From assembly GCA_020636845.1 (NCBI GenBank), contig JACJXD010000009.1, positions 1-64,000 on the forward strand: a stretch of 64,000 bases of DNA, given 5' to 3'. Shown in pieces: positions 43,324-53,071 of the stretch (positions are counted from its first letter, which is position 1; each line of letters begins with the position of its first letter). The notes beneath the pieces are model-generated. The model made no database searches and was not told the DNA's origin. It saw only the letters and a list, made by a program, of their open reading frames with translations. The position numbers were made by a program, and so were the translations under genes. Source of the DNA: Bacteroidales bacterium (GTDB lineage: Bacteria; Bacteroidota; Bacteroidia; Bacteroidales; Tenuifilaceae).

Positions 43324-43917
43324 CGCAGGATTTTCGGGATACAAACTCCATGCTTTAAAACGATTTCCCAATTGCTGCACGGCAAAATACCAGTTATCGT
43401 AAACTCCTTGAACTACAAGTTTAGAATCGAATGCTGCAACTACCCAAGAATTTTCTTCTATTTCCTTTTGAAGTTGCCCTTCGCCCCAACCCGAATAACC
43501 TACAAATACCCTAAAATTTTGATTGTTAATTTTACCGGCAATGGCCAAACTCTTTAGCGCTTCAACATCTCCATTCATGTACAACCCATTCCCCAAATCG
43601 TAAGAATTTGGAATAGAATTACCTAGAGTATGAATAAAATTAACTTCTTCGGACCCTACAGGGCCTCCAACTGACACAATTACATCTACACTGGGAAAAT
43701 TTGGCAGCAACTCGTCTAACCCAATCTTCAAATGCCTGTTTAGTATAAATCCCATTGCCCCCTTCTCGTCCGTTTCGGCAATTAAAACAACCGACCTTTT
43801 GAAAAAAGGATCAACCAGCGTTGGCTGGGCTAATAAAAGCCTTCCGCCCTTTACAGGAATCTGCTCTATATTAAATTTGAAAAAATCTATGTCGATATTT
43901 TTCCTTGAAGCAGCCAT
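43315..43917 (-). CDS. yqgE: YqgE/AlgH family protein (DUF179)
   Basis: A 200-residue protein starting at MAASRKNIDIDF (43917). The start is supported by GGGAGGG at 43921-43927; a longer frame begins upstream of that site. The family signature is GRLLLAQPTLVDPFFKRSVVLIAETDEKGAMGFILNR, then VSVGGPVGSEEVNFIHT and FVGYSGWGEGQLQKEIEENSW. It is a cytoplasmic protein of unknown biochemistry; relatives are linked to regulation in some proteobacteria. It is convergent with the class IV aminotransferase gene, and the two stop regions overlap. Confidence 0.9.
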   Translation of the reverse strand: MAASRKNIDIDFFKFNIEQIPVKGGRLLLAQPTLVDPFFKRSVVLIAETDEKGAMGFILNRHLKIGLDELLPNFPSVDVIVSVGGPVGSEEVNFIHTLGNSIPNSYDLGNGLYMNGDVEALKSLAIAGKINNQNFRVFVGYSGWGEGQLQKEIEENSWVVAAFDSKLVVQGVYDNWYFAVQQLGNRFKAWSLYPENPALN

Positions 43918-43920
43918 AAT

Positions 43921-43927
43921 CCCTCCC
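43921..43927 (-). promoter_or_regulatory. Shine-Dalgarno site of yqgE (GGGAGGG)
   Basis: On the minus strand GGGAGGG lies 3 bases upstream of the ATG at 43917 and decides that start over the upstream one. Confidence 0.5.
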
Positions 43928-44033
43928 TTTTTACACCAATTATCCAAAACCGTGCCAAAAACCTATACGTCAGATAATTAATCGACAATTCAATTTCATA
44001 AATAATATAAAAATTACAAATCGTCCGTAAATT

Positions 44034-45533
44034 TTAAGGCTCGAACTTCAACTCAGGCTCTTCAACAACCTCCTCTTTCGCTATTACCTCCATTTCTTCT
44101 GGAGTAAAACGGCGTATTTTATAGTTAAACGAAGCTATTATAATACTCATTATGGGGCTAATTATATTGAAAAATGCGTATGGGGCATAGGTTAATGTCG
44201 GAACACCCAACACTGCCGACTGTGTAGCACCACAAGTATTCCACGGAACTAAAACGGAAGTTACCGTTCCCGAATCTTCCAGCGTACGACTAAGCAGTTC
44301 CGGTTTATAACCCCTTTTTCGAAACGTTTTAGCATACATTCTACCCGCAACCACAATGGATATGTACTGATCCGATGCCGTAGCATTAAAAAAGATACAA
44401 CTTCCAACCACCGATGCAATTAACGAACCCGTGGAATTAGCCAACTTTAATATCGACTCGGTTATTTTTAACAAAAGTCCGGCCGATTCCATAACACCGC
44501 CAAAAATCATAGCTGTAATAATCAGCCAAATGGTATTCATCATTCCAGCCATACCACGAGTTGCCAACAACTCGTTTAACTGCATGTTACCCGTTTCTAC
44601 AGCAACGTTCCCATACATACTCTTTAGCACTGCAATATACGATGCTTTGATATAGTTACCCGATATACCTGCAACCTGTTCAACTATATGAGGCTGAAAA
44701 ATTATGGCAAAAACGCCTCCTAGCAAAACTCCAAACATAATTGAAGGTAATGGCGGCAACTTTGCCACTATAACGACAACCAGAAAAATCGGAACAAGCA
44801 TTAACCATAACGAAATATTAAAAGTATTTTGAAGGCTGATAAGCGTACCGGACACATCCACACTAATAGCAGAGTTATGTGTAAACCCCATCACTAAAAA
44901 TATTATAAGTGTAATTACAAACGACGGAGTTGTTGTAATTGTCATGTACTTAATATGGGTAAACAAATCAGTTCCCGCCATAGCCGGAGCTAAGTTTGTG
45001 GTATCGCTTAATGGCGACATTTTATCGCCAAAATAGGCACCCGAAATAATAGCACCTGCGGTTACCGCATGGTTATATCCCAATGCGTTTCCTATTCCCA
45101 ACAACGCAACACCTATTGTTGCCACTGTTGACCATGAACTACCCGTTGCAACTGATACAACTGCACATATAACTACCGTCGCAAATAAAAATATTGTAGG
45201 ATGAAGAATTTTCAATCCATAGTAAATCAGCGTAGGTACAACACCGCTTATCATCCAAGTTCCCGCCAATGCTCCTATCAACATTAGTATAAGCATCGAA
45301 GGCATGGCTGCTCCAATAGTCTTAACAATCATAAGTCTTATAGAACTCCAAGAATGACCTAATATTACAGCAATAACAGCCCCTATTGTTGAAGCCAAAA
45401 GCAACGCAATTTGGTTTGCTCCCGAAAGCGTATCGCTTCCAAAGAACAAGGTGTTTAACGATAAAAACAGGATTAAAAAGACAATGGGAATTAATCCGTG
45501 CAATATGGTAGGCTCTTTAATTTTAGCACTCAT
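44034..45533 (-). CDS. NhaC family Na+/H+ antiporter
   Basis: A 499-residue inner-membrane transporter with about 11-12 hydrophobic helices. Family motifs include ATGSSWSTVATIGVALLGIGNALGY, GAIISGAYFGDKMSPLSDTTNLAPA and FFNATASDQYISIVVAGRMY, with a C-terminal LVPWNTCGATQSAVLGV. Expected role: exporting sodium in exchange for protons (pH and salt balance). Relatives also include malate/lactate or tyrosine exchangers, so the substrate is not certain. It ends in an acidic cytoplasmic tail (EEVVEEPELKFEP). It stands alone. Confidence 0.88.
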   Translation of the reverse strand: MSAKIKEPTILHGLIPIVFLILFLSLNTLFFGSDTLSGANQIALLLASTIGAVIAVILGHSWSSIRLMIVKTIGAAMPSMLILMLIGALAGTWMISGVVPTLIYYGLKILHPTIFLFATVVICAVVSVATGSSWSTVATIGVALLGIGNALGYNHAVTAGAIISGAYFGDKMSPLSDTTNLAPAMAGTDLFTHIKYMTITTTPSFVITLIIFLVMGFTHNSAISVDVSGTLISLQNTFNISLWLMLVPIFLVVVIVAKLPPLPSIMFGVLLGGVFAIIFQPHIVEQVAGISGNYIKASYIAVLKSMYGNVAVETGNMQLNELLATRGMAGMMNTIWLIITAMIFGGVMESAGLLLKITESILKLANSTGSLIASVVGSCIFFNATASDQYISIVVAGRMYAKTFRKRGYKPELLSRTLEDSGTVTSVLVPWNTCGATQSAVLGVPTLTYAPYAFFNIISPIMSIIIASFNYKIRRFTPEEMEVIAKEEVVEEPELKFEP

Positions 45534-45617
45534 ATCAAATCAAATCGAAATTTTGTACAATATAATAAAATGAAAGAATTGTGCAATAATCGTTTTGCTG
45601 TCAACTATGTAGCAAAA

Positions 45618-45649
45618 CAAAAAGCCCATCGAAAAATTTCCGATGGGCT
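45618..45649 (-). terminator. Intrinsic terminator after the 2348-residue protein gene
   Basis: AGCCCATCG (45623-45631) pairs with CGATGGGCT (45641-45649); a T-run follows on the minus strand (45618-45622). It lies 20 bp beyond the stop codon at 45669. Confidence 0.87.
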
Positions 45650-45668
45650 ACAAGCACAACTATAAATT

Positions 45669-48600
45669 TTACTTATTAACTATCAACTTAAGTACCGCTG
45701 CCGCATTACCAGCACGAACACGGAGAAAATAAACTCCCGCAGAAAGGTCATTTACAGGAACTTTATGCGTTAACTGCATTGCAGTTTCTGTTTCTACTCG
45801 CGACAGTATAAGTCCCTGTGTACTTAACAACTCCAACACGTATTTCTGAGCAACTTCGCCTTCTATCTTAACATAAACTTCGGTTCTGGCAGGATTCGGA
45901 AATAGCGTAATTGTTGTATTAGTTCCAGGAATTGTTCCAACATTATCGGGCCAATACACCACTATAGTATCAGAAGCAACGCACCCGTTAGCATCGGTAA
46001 CGGTTAACCAATATTTTCCATGCTCATTAACAGTTATCGAAGCCCCTGTTGCCCCTGTATTCCATGAATAAGTAACATTCCCTATTCCGGATTGAAGGAC
46101 ATAAGGTAAACTCTTTTTAATTGTATCAGGGCCAAGATTCAAATTCGGATGTTCGTATATGGAGACTGCGAAACTGGTTGTATCACCTGTTTTCCCTTCA
46201 ATAGTAGTAAAGCCCTTAAAAGTGAAATCTCCGGTACTCAGGGTTACTCCATTGCTGAAATTATGCTGGGTAGTAGCATTTGGAGCCAAACTCGAAGTAA
46301 AAGTATGATTTTCCGTAACGGCACTAGCCGAACCTAGTTTGTACCCAACAGTAAGGCTTTCGCCCGAGGTAAACGTTTTTGTTCCACGGTTAGTAAGTTC
46401 TACCGTCACCGGCTGCTCTTCACCATCGTAGCATTTACTTTCCGGAGCAATTAAACTGGAAACAATTACATCGAGAGTTTCGAGGAAGGTAACATTAATT
46501 TCATCGGAACCTTTACATCCATTACCATCGGTAACCGTTACCGAATACAAACCTGACGTTTCAACTGTGTAAGTTTGATGAGTAGAACCATCTTGCCATA
46601 AATAGGCACTAAATCCTGCTCCTGCATCCAAATCGAATGGTTCGTATGCCGAAGTATCTGAACCTAAATCTACAACTGGTAAGGGGTTAACGGTAATATC
46701 GACATTGGTAGAATTACTACAGCCATTGCCATCGGTATAAAAATAGGTAAGCGTGTGACTTCCTTCACCTGCGCTGGAAGCGTTAAAACTTGAACCAGAC
46801 ACTCCTGCTCCCGAATAAACACCTCCCGCAGGGCTTCCTCCTGTTAGTGTGAATGCCGGTTGATCGAGACAAACCGGATCAAGTGAAGAATGTGTTACCG
46901 TAGGCAAACTATTCTGGGCAACTTGTACCGTATCCCTATTCGAGCAACCATTCATATCGGTATATTCAACCCAGTACTCACCAACACTGTTTACACTAAT
47001 TGTTTGCGTAGATGCTCCCGTGCTCCAAAGATAACTACTTGCACCTGAACCAGCATCAAGAGTTACACTGGCTCCTTGACAGAATGCGGTATCATTACCT
47101 AAACTTACTGTTGGATAACCCCATGCAATAACGTTAACAGTTATTGCATCGTTATATGGATTTAAATCATCGCTATAAACCGTGTAAGCCTTAATCGTAT
47201 AGGTTCCAACAGAAGACATATTATATGTCTTACTAAAAGAGAAGTTAAGTTTATCGCCTGGCTTAAACTTACTTGTCATTACTATAGGCGAAGTCTGCTG
47301 AATAGCCCCATTTACCTCATACGAAACGTATAAATTTTCCCCCACTTGTAGTGTATCGGTACCCAAATTTTCAACCTCAACTTGAACCTGCTCTGCCGCT
47401 GTTAACTCACAACTACTCGATGGTGTATTTATTGCAGAAACTCTATAATCCGGTTTTAGCATAGTCAAGGAAACCGTATCCTGATCGAAGCATCCGTTAC
47501 TAGCCGTTGTGGTAACCCAATATGTTCCCGAATTTTCAACAATAAAGAATCTATCGGTTGAATTATCCTGCCATAAATATGTATAACTAGTACCCTCAGA
47601 ACCATCTAGCGTTACATTTCCGGTTCTATCAACTCTATCGCTTCCTAAATTCACAACGGGCGACTCTTTTATCTCAAAATCCAGATCAATTGTATCGTTT
47701 GAAGTATTAACATCATCCTCAAAAACACCATATGCCGTAATGTGATGATTTGCTGCCGATAAATCTACCTTTTCCGCAAATGTATGCACGATAAATTGTC
47801 CCGGATAAAGATTTGCAACAAGCGAATACGTTTCCTGAGCAAACAATTCATCATCTATTTGATAACCAAACGTTACTTGTTGACCCGTCTTTAAGGTATC
47901 GTTCCCAACATTGGAAAATTTAAGGCTAACAGGAGTTTTACTTACGGTAGAACACGATGTAACAGGACTAATAATCTCGTTAACTGCATAATCGTGTTTC
48001 AAGAATGTAACTACTACGGAATCTTTTGTTGAGCACATTCCATTATTGGTAACCGTAACTTTATACTCATCGGTTGTATTAACCGTTATTTGCTGCGAAA
48101 TTTCTCCGGTTGACCAACTATAATTATCGTATCCTGCTCCTGCATCTAACACATAATTCTCGGAACGGGTAAACACGGGATCTCCCAGTTCAACTAAAGG
48201 ATAACCATAAATATTTACAACATGACGAACACTATCATTTTCATGCTTTGTGTCAGTATCCGCTGTAACCTTAAAATCGAAATTATAAGTTCCAATTGCA
48301 GATATATCAACAGGAATACCAAATGAGATATCTTTCAGTTCCCCTGGATTCCATTTAGAATCTAAAGTTAAAGTAGGTTCATCTTTTAAAACGTCATTCA
48401 ACCAATACTTTAGATACACAACAGTACCGCTAACCAACGTATCGGTTCCCGCATTTTTAATTAAAATTCTTGGACAAACCATCCCTGAACTTTCGCAAGC
48501 GGTCACCGGAGAAATAACTGAATCTAAGGCGACATCAGAGAAACGCAAATCAACATAAACCGAATCAGTTGCATCACAATGATGCGTATCGTAAACAGTT

Positions 48601-51600
48601 ACAACACCCCAACCTGTTTCGTATTGATCGTAAGTTTGACTTGTTGAACTATCCCTTAACCAAAGGTAAGCATCCCAACTTCCGGCATCAAGCGTATAGT
48701 ATGTATTGAAAACCTGCACACTATCCTTAGGAAGTCCCATGGTATCCTGCAAATTGAATGACGGATAGCCCCAAACATTTACTATTTCGTTTGTTTCGTC
48801 GTTGCCCGAAGTTTCGTCGAGCCAAACATTTGCCCATACCCGAAGAGTATATGCCGCAATAACTTGCATGTCTAAACTATCCGAAAATGAAAACAATAAT
48901 GAATCGTTGGGTAACAGTTCTTTATCCATAACCCATGTAGAATCTACTTGTGGTGCTCCATTAAAAATATAATGCAACCTTATTGTATCGCCAACCATCA
49001 AGGTATCCGTTCCAAAATTCTTTACATATACCTGTAAAGGAGTTTTTTCAGAAAGTTCGCAAGAACTTACAGGGCTGTCAAATTCAGGAACGCCAACATC
49101 CCTAACTAATCTATGAACAATAATTGTATCCGTAGCAGAACAAGGGATTGCATTGTCCAACTGAACAACGTATTTTCCGCCGTCATGATCGGGCACTGCA
49201 TAAGTTGCTCCCGTTCCAATTACTGTACCATAGTCGGGATCCTTATACCACTTGTAAGTAACCAAAGGATCGGTATTTGTAGCATCCAACACTACCGTAT
49301 CCGGCTGTAACGTCCAAATATCTGCTCCCAGTTCAACATAAGGTTTCTGAACTGTTACAAGAGCCGTTGCCGTATCGTTTGCAGGAGAAGAGTAGAACAA
49401 AGGATCGTCTTCTATTTTAGTAAACGCGGTAAGAGTATAATCGCCACTTACTGACATGTTAAAATTTTTGCCAATGGTATAATCCATAAAAGCACCTGCA
49501 TTAAAAGTCGACGATAACACAACTGTATCGGTATAGTTATCGGGAACCATCGCATGATCGATATTCAACCCCAAAACAATAGTATCCCCTGCTTCCATAT
49601 TGCGAATACCGTAATTGTTAATTCGTACCTGAACGGGTTGAACTTCACTTAAATCGCAAGTAGTAGCCGGTGAATTTATTGCCGAAACCCCAACATCGAA
49701 AGGAGCCTCGTAAAGTTTAAAGTTGTCAATTGCCGTTCCACCGTAATTATTGTTTGCCTTGTCGGCTTTAAATTCCAAACGGAATATTACATTGCTTGCA
49801 TTAGCAATTGCCGAAGGTAATTGATGGCGAGTCCTTTCCCATTCTGTACCGATACCATTCCAACCATCAAGTCCCAGTGAAGAAACCGTACTATCGGTGT
49901 ACCAATTAAAGTATTTATCGTTAAGTTCTGCATTTTCAACATGTTGCCACGTATCACCGTCATCTAACGAGTAAAACAGCGTTGTTCCATCAACTTCAGG
50001 TTCTGTATTGTTAAATATGCTAAGATCCATAATTGGCATATCAACACCAGTGAAGTCGAAACAAGGGCTTTGTAAATATGCAACTCCATTTTCAATTTTC
50101 TTTCCAGTTAACCAAACGTCATCAATATTTATTCCTTCAGCAACGTTTGCATCTCCATTCGCTTTTAGCAAAAAACGGAAATAAATTGTTCCTAGATTAG
50201 ATAGGCTATCGGGAAAGGCAATCGAATCTTCTGTCCACAACTCCTGTCCAACAGTTTGCCCATCAGAAGTGTATAATGTTTTCCAATTAACACCATTATT
50301 ACTAGCCTGTATAAATGCTGTATCACCACTTTCTATCCTATTCCAACTAAGGAAATGAAGCATTAAGTTATTGTATTCCGTAACATCTATTGCAGGCGAT
50401 TTTGCCTCCCAAATTGCATTGGGCTCATACATTCCCTCATTTGAGCCCAATCTATTAAGATCCGAACCAAGACAATTTTTTCCATCATACGAGTACTGAG
50501 GTACGGTATCCCACGCAAAAGTAGGTGTATCGATCTCAAATTCTCCAGTAAGCGTCCACCCTACACTACTCTCAAAATCATCATAAAAAAGGGTATCTTT
50601 CTCGTTACCATTTAAAACTTGATCGTATGTTTTTGTTAAACTAGTAACCCAAGCTTTGCTTTCGGTTACAATCGAAGGTTTATTAGATATTCCCCATTCC
50701 CATATATCAACACCTGATTCACGCCAATATCCATCGTTTGTTTCGAAGTTTTGTTCAACCGGAAGAGTATAAGTTGGGACAACATACACCTGACCAGAGA
50801 CCCCATCGTTTGAAGCATCTTCATCACCTGTCAATTTTGTTCGAGCTTTTACCAACTTCAATCCCGGTGCTGTTAAGTTAACCTTTGTACTAAAAGTAAA
50901 CTCAACTGTATCTCCAGCAGGAATACTTTGGTTAAGGTAATTGGTTATCCATGTAGAACCATTATTGAAAGAATACTGAATTGGAATTGAAGTTGGAGAT
51001 GCTTCTGCTCCAAGATTAGCCACCTTCACTACTACGCTATCGGTTGCCGAATGCCCACATCCCGACAACGGATAAACCCATTCAATTACACCAACGTCCT
51101 TTGTAATATAATCACCAGTAACAATAAAATTATCTACATTCCAACCCGAATAAGTAGTACTACTATTAGTAGGCCCCAACGTAAACATAAATTTTAACTG
51201 ATTAGAACGAGAAATTGATGACGATACATCATGCGATGTTTTTTGCCATAAGTTATCTTCAAAAAAGGTATTATTATACCAAATTTTATCCCAAGTAATA
51301 CCATTATTCTTACTTGCTTCTACAGCAGCATTATCCCACGGTTCTATATTAAGATACCTTCTATACGAAACCTTCAAGTCTTTGTAGAACAGTGCATCTA
51401 TAGAAGGAGATATGGCTTTGTACTTTGTCGCCTCAGTTATTTCATTTTCATAATCACCAGGAACAGCCCCTAAACCTGAAAGATCGGTTCCTAAGACATT
51501 TGTTCCGCTAAACGCCGCAGTTGGATCTGGGAAGCCATGAAGAACACCCCCTTTCCCTTGAGGATTTCCAACTTCAAACTCTCCACTCAACGTCCAATTT

Positions 51601-52715
51601 TGAACCCCATCAAAATCCTGACGATAAATTGTTTCATAAATAACTCTGTTTCCCGTAGGAGATGCATCAACCTTAGGATACAGAGAATCTCCAACTAATA
51701 TACTATTCGCCTGAAGCATTGCGTCCGCTATATCGCCATGAGTAGCAGATTGTTCAACATTGTACGTAAGCCAGACATAAGATTGTCCATCTTCTAAATC
51801 ATAATTTAAATTATCAAATGTGATGGTTCCATTAACAAAATTTTTCCCATTTCCTAAAGGGATCAACGTATCAAACACTGTTGTTTGGGTATAATACAAT
51901 TCTACGCCATTGGTCGAAATATCTGCATCGTCTGTATTTAACGACTTTGCTACTATTGTCTTAAGCGTTGCACTGCCAGTATTTCCAAAAACCTTAACAC
52001 CTATCCTTAAAATAGGTTCGTTTTTCGATCCACTCGGAATAAAGGTATAATCAGGGTGTACAACATTAAGTTCGCTGACATATCGCTGCTGCGAACCTTT
52101 TTCTTCTATAACAATATCATCAATACATGTACCAAATCCCCAACCTGTTATGCCTTCAAAAGCAATGTAATAAGTAGAACTTGGATTAGGAAGGTTAATT
52201 TTACACTCTGTCCAATCCTCTAAAGGATCTAAATACTTTGCCAATAGTGTCCAATCATCGGCATAGTTATTTTTATAGTAAACTTTTAGCGAATCCCAAT
52301 TTGTATTACCCGAAAAAGTCCACGGTACCTGACAAAGCCAAAAGGTAAGTTCCGGTTTTATTGCATATTCCAAATCTATAGCCTTTGTAACTAACCTAGT
52401 TGCTTCGTGATTCGTGCTCTGTTTAAAAAAAATGGCATTATACGTGCCTCCATGAGCACTTGGCGGATTACGGGTAATGTCCTCTTCATCTGCTGGAACT
52501 AACCAATTGTTATCGTTAGGACTATGTCCTCCATTACGGTAACGCCAAGGTTCCGTACCCGTTACATACTCTTCACTCCATCCGGAAGGTTTAGATCCTG
52601 TTTCAAAATCTTCTTCAAAATAAATAGAATCCTCAATCCCTGTTTGAGCATTAAGTTGAACCTGTATTGTGGTAAGCAGGCTTAACAACAATATGCTTCT
52701 TACTAAATGTTTCAC
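45669..52715 (-). CDS. Giant T9SS-secreted protein with type A sorting domain (2348 residues)
   Basis: Signal peptide 1-24 (ends LNAQ). Residues 30-215 are a choice-of-anchor J-like unit, 220-355 a BNR-sialidase-associated N-terminal-like domain (VWLTYNVEQSATHGDIADA), and two more anchor J-like units follow at about 360-540 and 710-880. From about residue 1008 a two-part module repeats six times, starting near 1008, 1203, 1395, 1575, 1755 and 2082. Each module is a CARDB-like domain with the opening D-x-x-V-x-x-I-x-(S/T)P-x4-C, followed by a PKD/Ig-like domain with LWxxxST and a GxYxVTVT strand. The C-terminal 90 residues (about 2254 on) are a type A T9SS sorting domain with TITLFPNPARTEVYV, ending VLKLIVNK. 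It is exported and probably anchored or released at the cell surface. No enzyme domain is visible. It is divergent from the PKD giant. Confidence 0.9.
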   Translation of the reverse strand: MKHLVRSILLLSLLTTIQVQLNAQTGIEDSIYFEEDFETGSKPSGWSEEYVTGTEPWRYRNGGHSPNDNNWLVPADEEDITRNPPSAHGGTYNAIFFKQSTNHEATRLVTKAIDLEYAIKPELTFWLCQVPWTFSGNTNWDSLKVYYKNNYADDWTLLAKYLDPLEDWTECKINLPNPSSTYYIAFEGITGWGFGTCIDDIVIEEKGSQQRYVSELNVVHPDYTFIPSGSKNEPILRIGVKVFGNTGSATLKTIVAKSLNTDDADISTNGVELYYTQTTVFDTLIPLGNGKNFVNGTITFDNLNYDLEDGQSYVWLTYNVEQSATHGDIADAMLQANSILVGDSLYPKVDASPTGNRVIYETIYRQDFDGVQNWTLSGEFEVGNPQGKGGVLHGFPDPTAAFSGTNVLGTDLSGLGAVPGDYENEITEATKYKAISPSIDALFYKDLKVSYRRYLNIEPWDNAAVEASKNNGITWDKIWYNNTFFEDNLWQKTSHDVSSSISRSNQLKFMFTLGPTNSSTTYSGWNVDNFIVTGDYITKDVGVIEWVYPLSGCGHSATDSVVVKVANLGAEASPTSIPIQYSFNNGSTWITNYLNQSIPAGDTVEFTFSTKVNLTAPGLKLVKARTKLTGDEDASNDGVSGQVYVVPTYTLPVEQNFETNDGYWRESGVDIWEWGISNKPSIVTESKAWVTSLTKTYDQVLNGNEKDTLFYDDFESSVGWTLTGEFEIDTPTFAWDTVPQYSYDGKNCLGSDLNRLGSNEGMYEPNAIWEAKSPAIDVTEYNNLMLHFLSWNRIESGDTAFIQASNNGVNWKTLYTSDGQTVGQELWTEDSIAFPDSLSNLGTIYFRFLLKANGDANVAEGINIDDVWLTGKKIENGVAYLQSPCFDFTGVDMPIMDLSIFNNTEPEVDGTTLFYSLDDGDTWQHVENAELNDKYFNWYTDSTVSSLGLDGWNGIGTEWERTRHQLPSAIANASNVIFRLEFKADKANNNYGGTAIDNFKLYEAPFDVGVSAINSPATTCDLSEVQPVQVRINNYGIRNMEAGDTIVLGLNIDHAMVPDNYTDTVVLSSTFNAGAFMDYTIGKNFNMSVSGDYTLTAFTKIEDDPLFYSSPANDTATALVTVQKPYVELGADIWTLQPDTVVLDATNTDPLVTYKWYKDPDYGTVIGTGATYAVPDHDGGKYVVQLDNAIPCSATDTIIVHRLVRDVGVPEFDSPVSSCELSEKTPLQVYVKNFGTDTLMVGDTIRLHYIFNGAPQVDSTWVMDKELLPNDSLLFSFSDSLDMQVIAAYTLRVWANVWLDETSGNDETNEIVNVWGYPSFNLQDTMGLPKDSVQVFNTYYTLDAGSWDAYLWLRDSSTSQTYDQYETGWGVVTVYDTHHCDATDSVYVDLRFSDVALDSVISPVTACESSGMVCPRILIKNAGTDTLVSGTVVYLKYWLNDVLKDEPTLTLDSKWNPGELKDISFGIPVDISAIGTYNFDFKVTADTDTKHENDSVRHVVNIYGYPLVELGDPVFTRSENYVLDAGAGYDNYSWSTGEISQQITVNTTDEYKVTVTNNGMCSTKDSVVVTFLKHDYAVNEIISPVTSCSTVSKTPVSLKFSNVGNDTLKTGQQVTFGYQIDDELFAQETYSLVANLYPGQFIVHTFAEKVDLSAANHHITAYGVFEDDVNTSNDTIDLDFEIKESPVVNLGSDRVDRTGNVTLDGSEGTSYTYLWQDNSTDRFFIVENSGTYWVTTTASNGCFDQDTVSLTMLKPDYRVSAINTPSSSCELTAAEQVQVEVENLGTDTLQVGENLYVSYEVNGAIQQTSPIVMTSKFKPGDKLNFSFSKTYNMSSVGTYTIKAYTVYSDDLNPYNDAITVNVIAWGYPTVSLGNDTAFCQGASVTLDAGSGASSYLWSTGASTQTISVNSVGEYWVEYTDMNGCSNRDTVQVAQNSLPTVTHSSLDPVCLDQPAFTLTGGSPAGGVYSGAGVSGSSFNASSAGEGSHTLTYFYTDGNGCSNSTNVDITVNPLPVVDLGSDTSAYEPFDLDAGAGFSAYLWQDGSTHQTYTVETSGLYSVTVTDGNGCKGSDEINVTFLETLDVIVSSLIAPESKCYDGEEQPVTVELTNRGTKTFTSGESLTVGYKLGSASAVTENHTFTSSLAPNATTQHNFSNGVTLSTGDFTFKGFTTIEGKTGDTTSFAVSIYEHPNLNLGPDTIKKSLPYVLQSGIGNVTYSWNTGATGASITVNEHGKYWLTVTDANGCVASDTIVVYWPDNVGTIPGTNTTITLFPNPARTEVYVKIEGEVAQKYVLELLSTQGLILSRVETETAMQLTHKVPVNDLSAGVYFLRVRAGNAAAVLKLIVNK
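45960..49700 (-). repeat. Coding repeat array: six CARDB-like/Ig-like modules
   Basis: Six modules of about 160-200 codons inside the 2348-residue protein. The markers are a cysteine in SPxxxC, NxGTDTLxxG in the CARDB-like half, and LDAGxGxxxYLW in the Ig-like half. The fifth module is longer because of an extra Ig-like insertion at about residues 1928-2008. The copies have diverged at the DNA level. Confidence 0.75.
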
Positions 52716-53071
52716 GGAATATTAGTTTTAGGTTAAGAAATTTTTATGCATCAAACTATTTACAAGAACGTAAATAAGTTTTTAAATATAGACTAAAATA
52801 ATTTACGTACTAAAAATTCTGAACACAAAACACAACATGCTAAACACCCTTTAATAGCAACCTGTCAAAAAAAAATATTTTATTTTGAGTTTTACGCTAC
52901 ATTTATAGTAGATGTTTTACGTTTACGATTTTTAATCGTGTCTTTGTTCAAAATAAATTAACATACAACATTTTTTGACAAAATTACAACAATTAATGAC
53001 AGACAGTCGTAATATGTAAACAAATATACTATTTTTGTCGATAAATGGCTTATCTTATAAAAATATTACCT
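52716..53071. other. 356-bp divergent promoter region between the two giant surface protein genes
   Basis: AT-rich, with no gene seen. A -7 element for the rightward giant lies at 53030-53037. No clear TAnnTTTG was found for the leftward giant. No shared operator was identified. Confidence 0.55.
53030..53037 (+). promoter_or_regulatory. Bacteroidota -7 promoter element (TATTTTTG)
   Basis: TATTTTTG whose inferred start point (about 53044) falls on the first possible ATG (53045), so translation more likely begins at the in-frame ATG at 53072. Confidence 0.5.
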
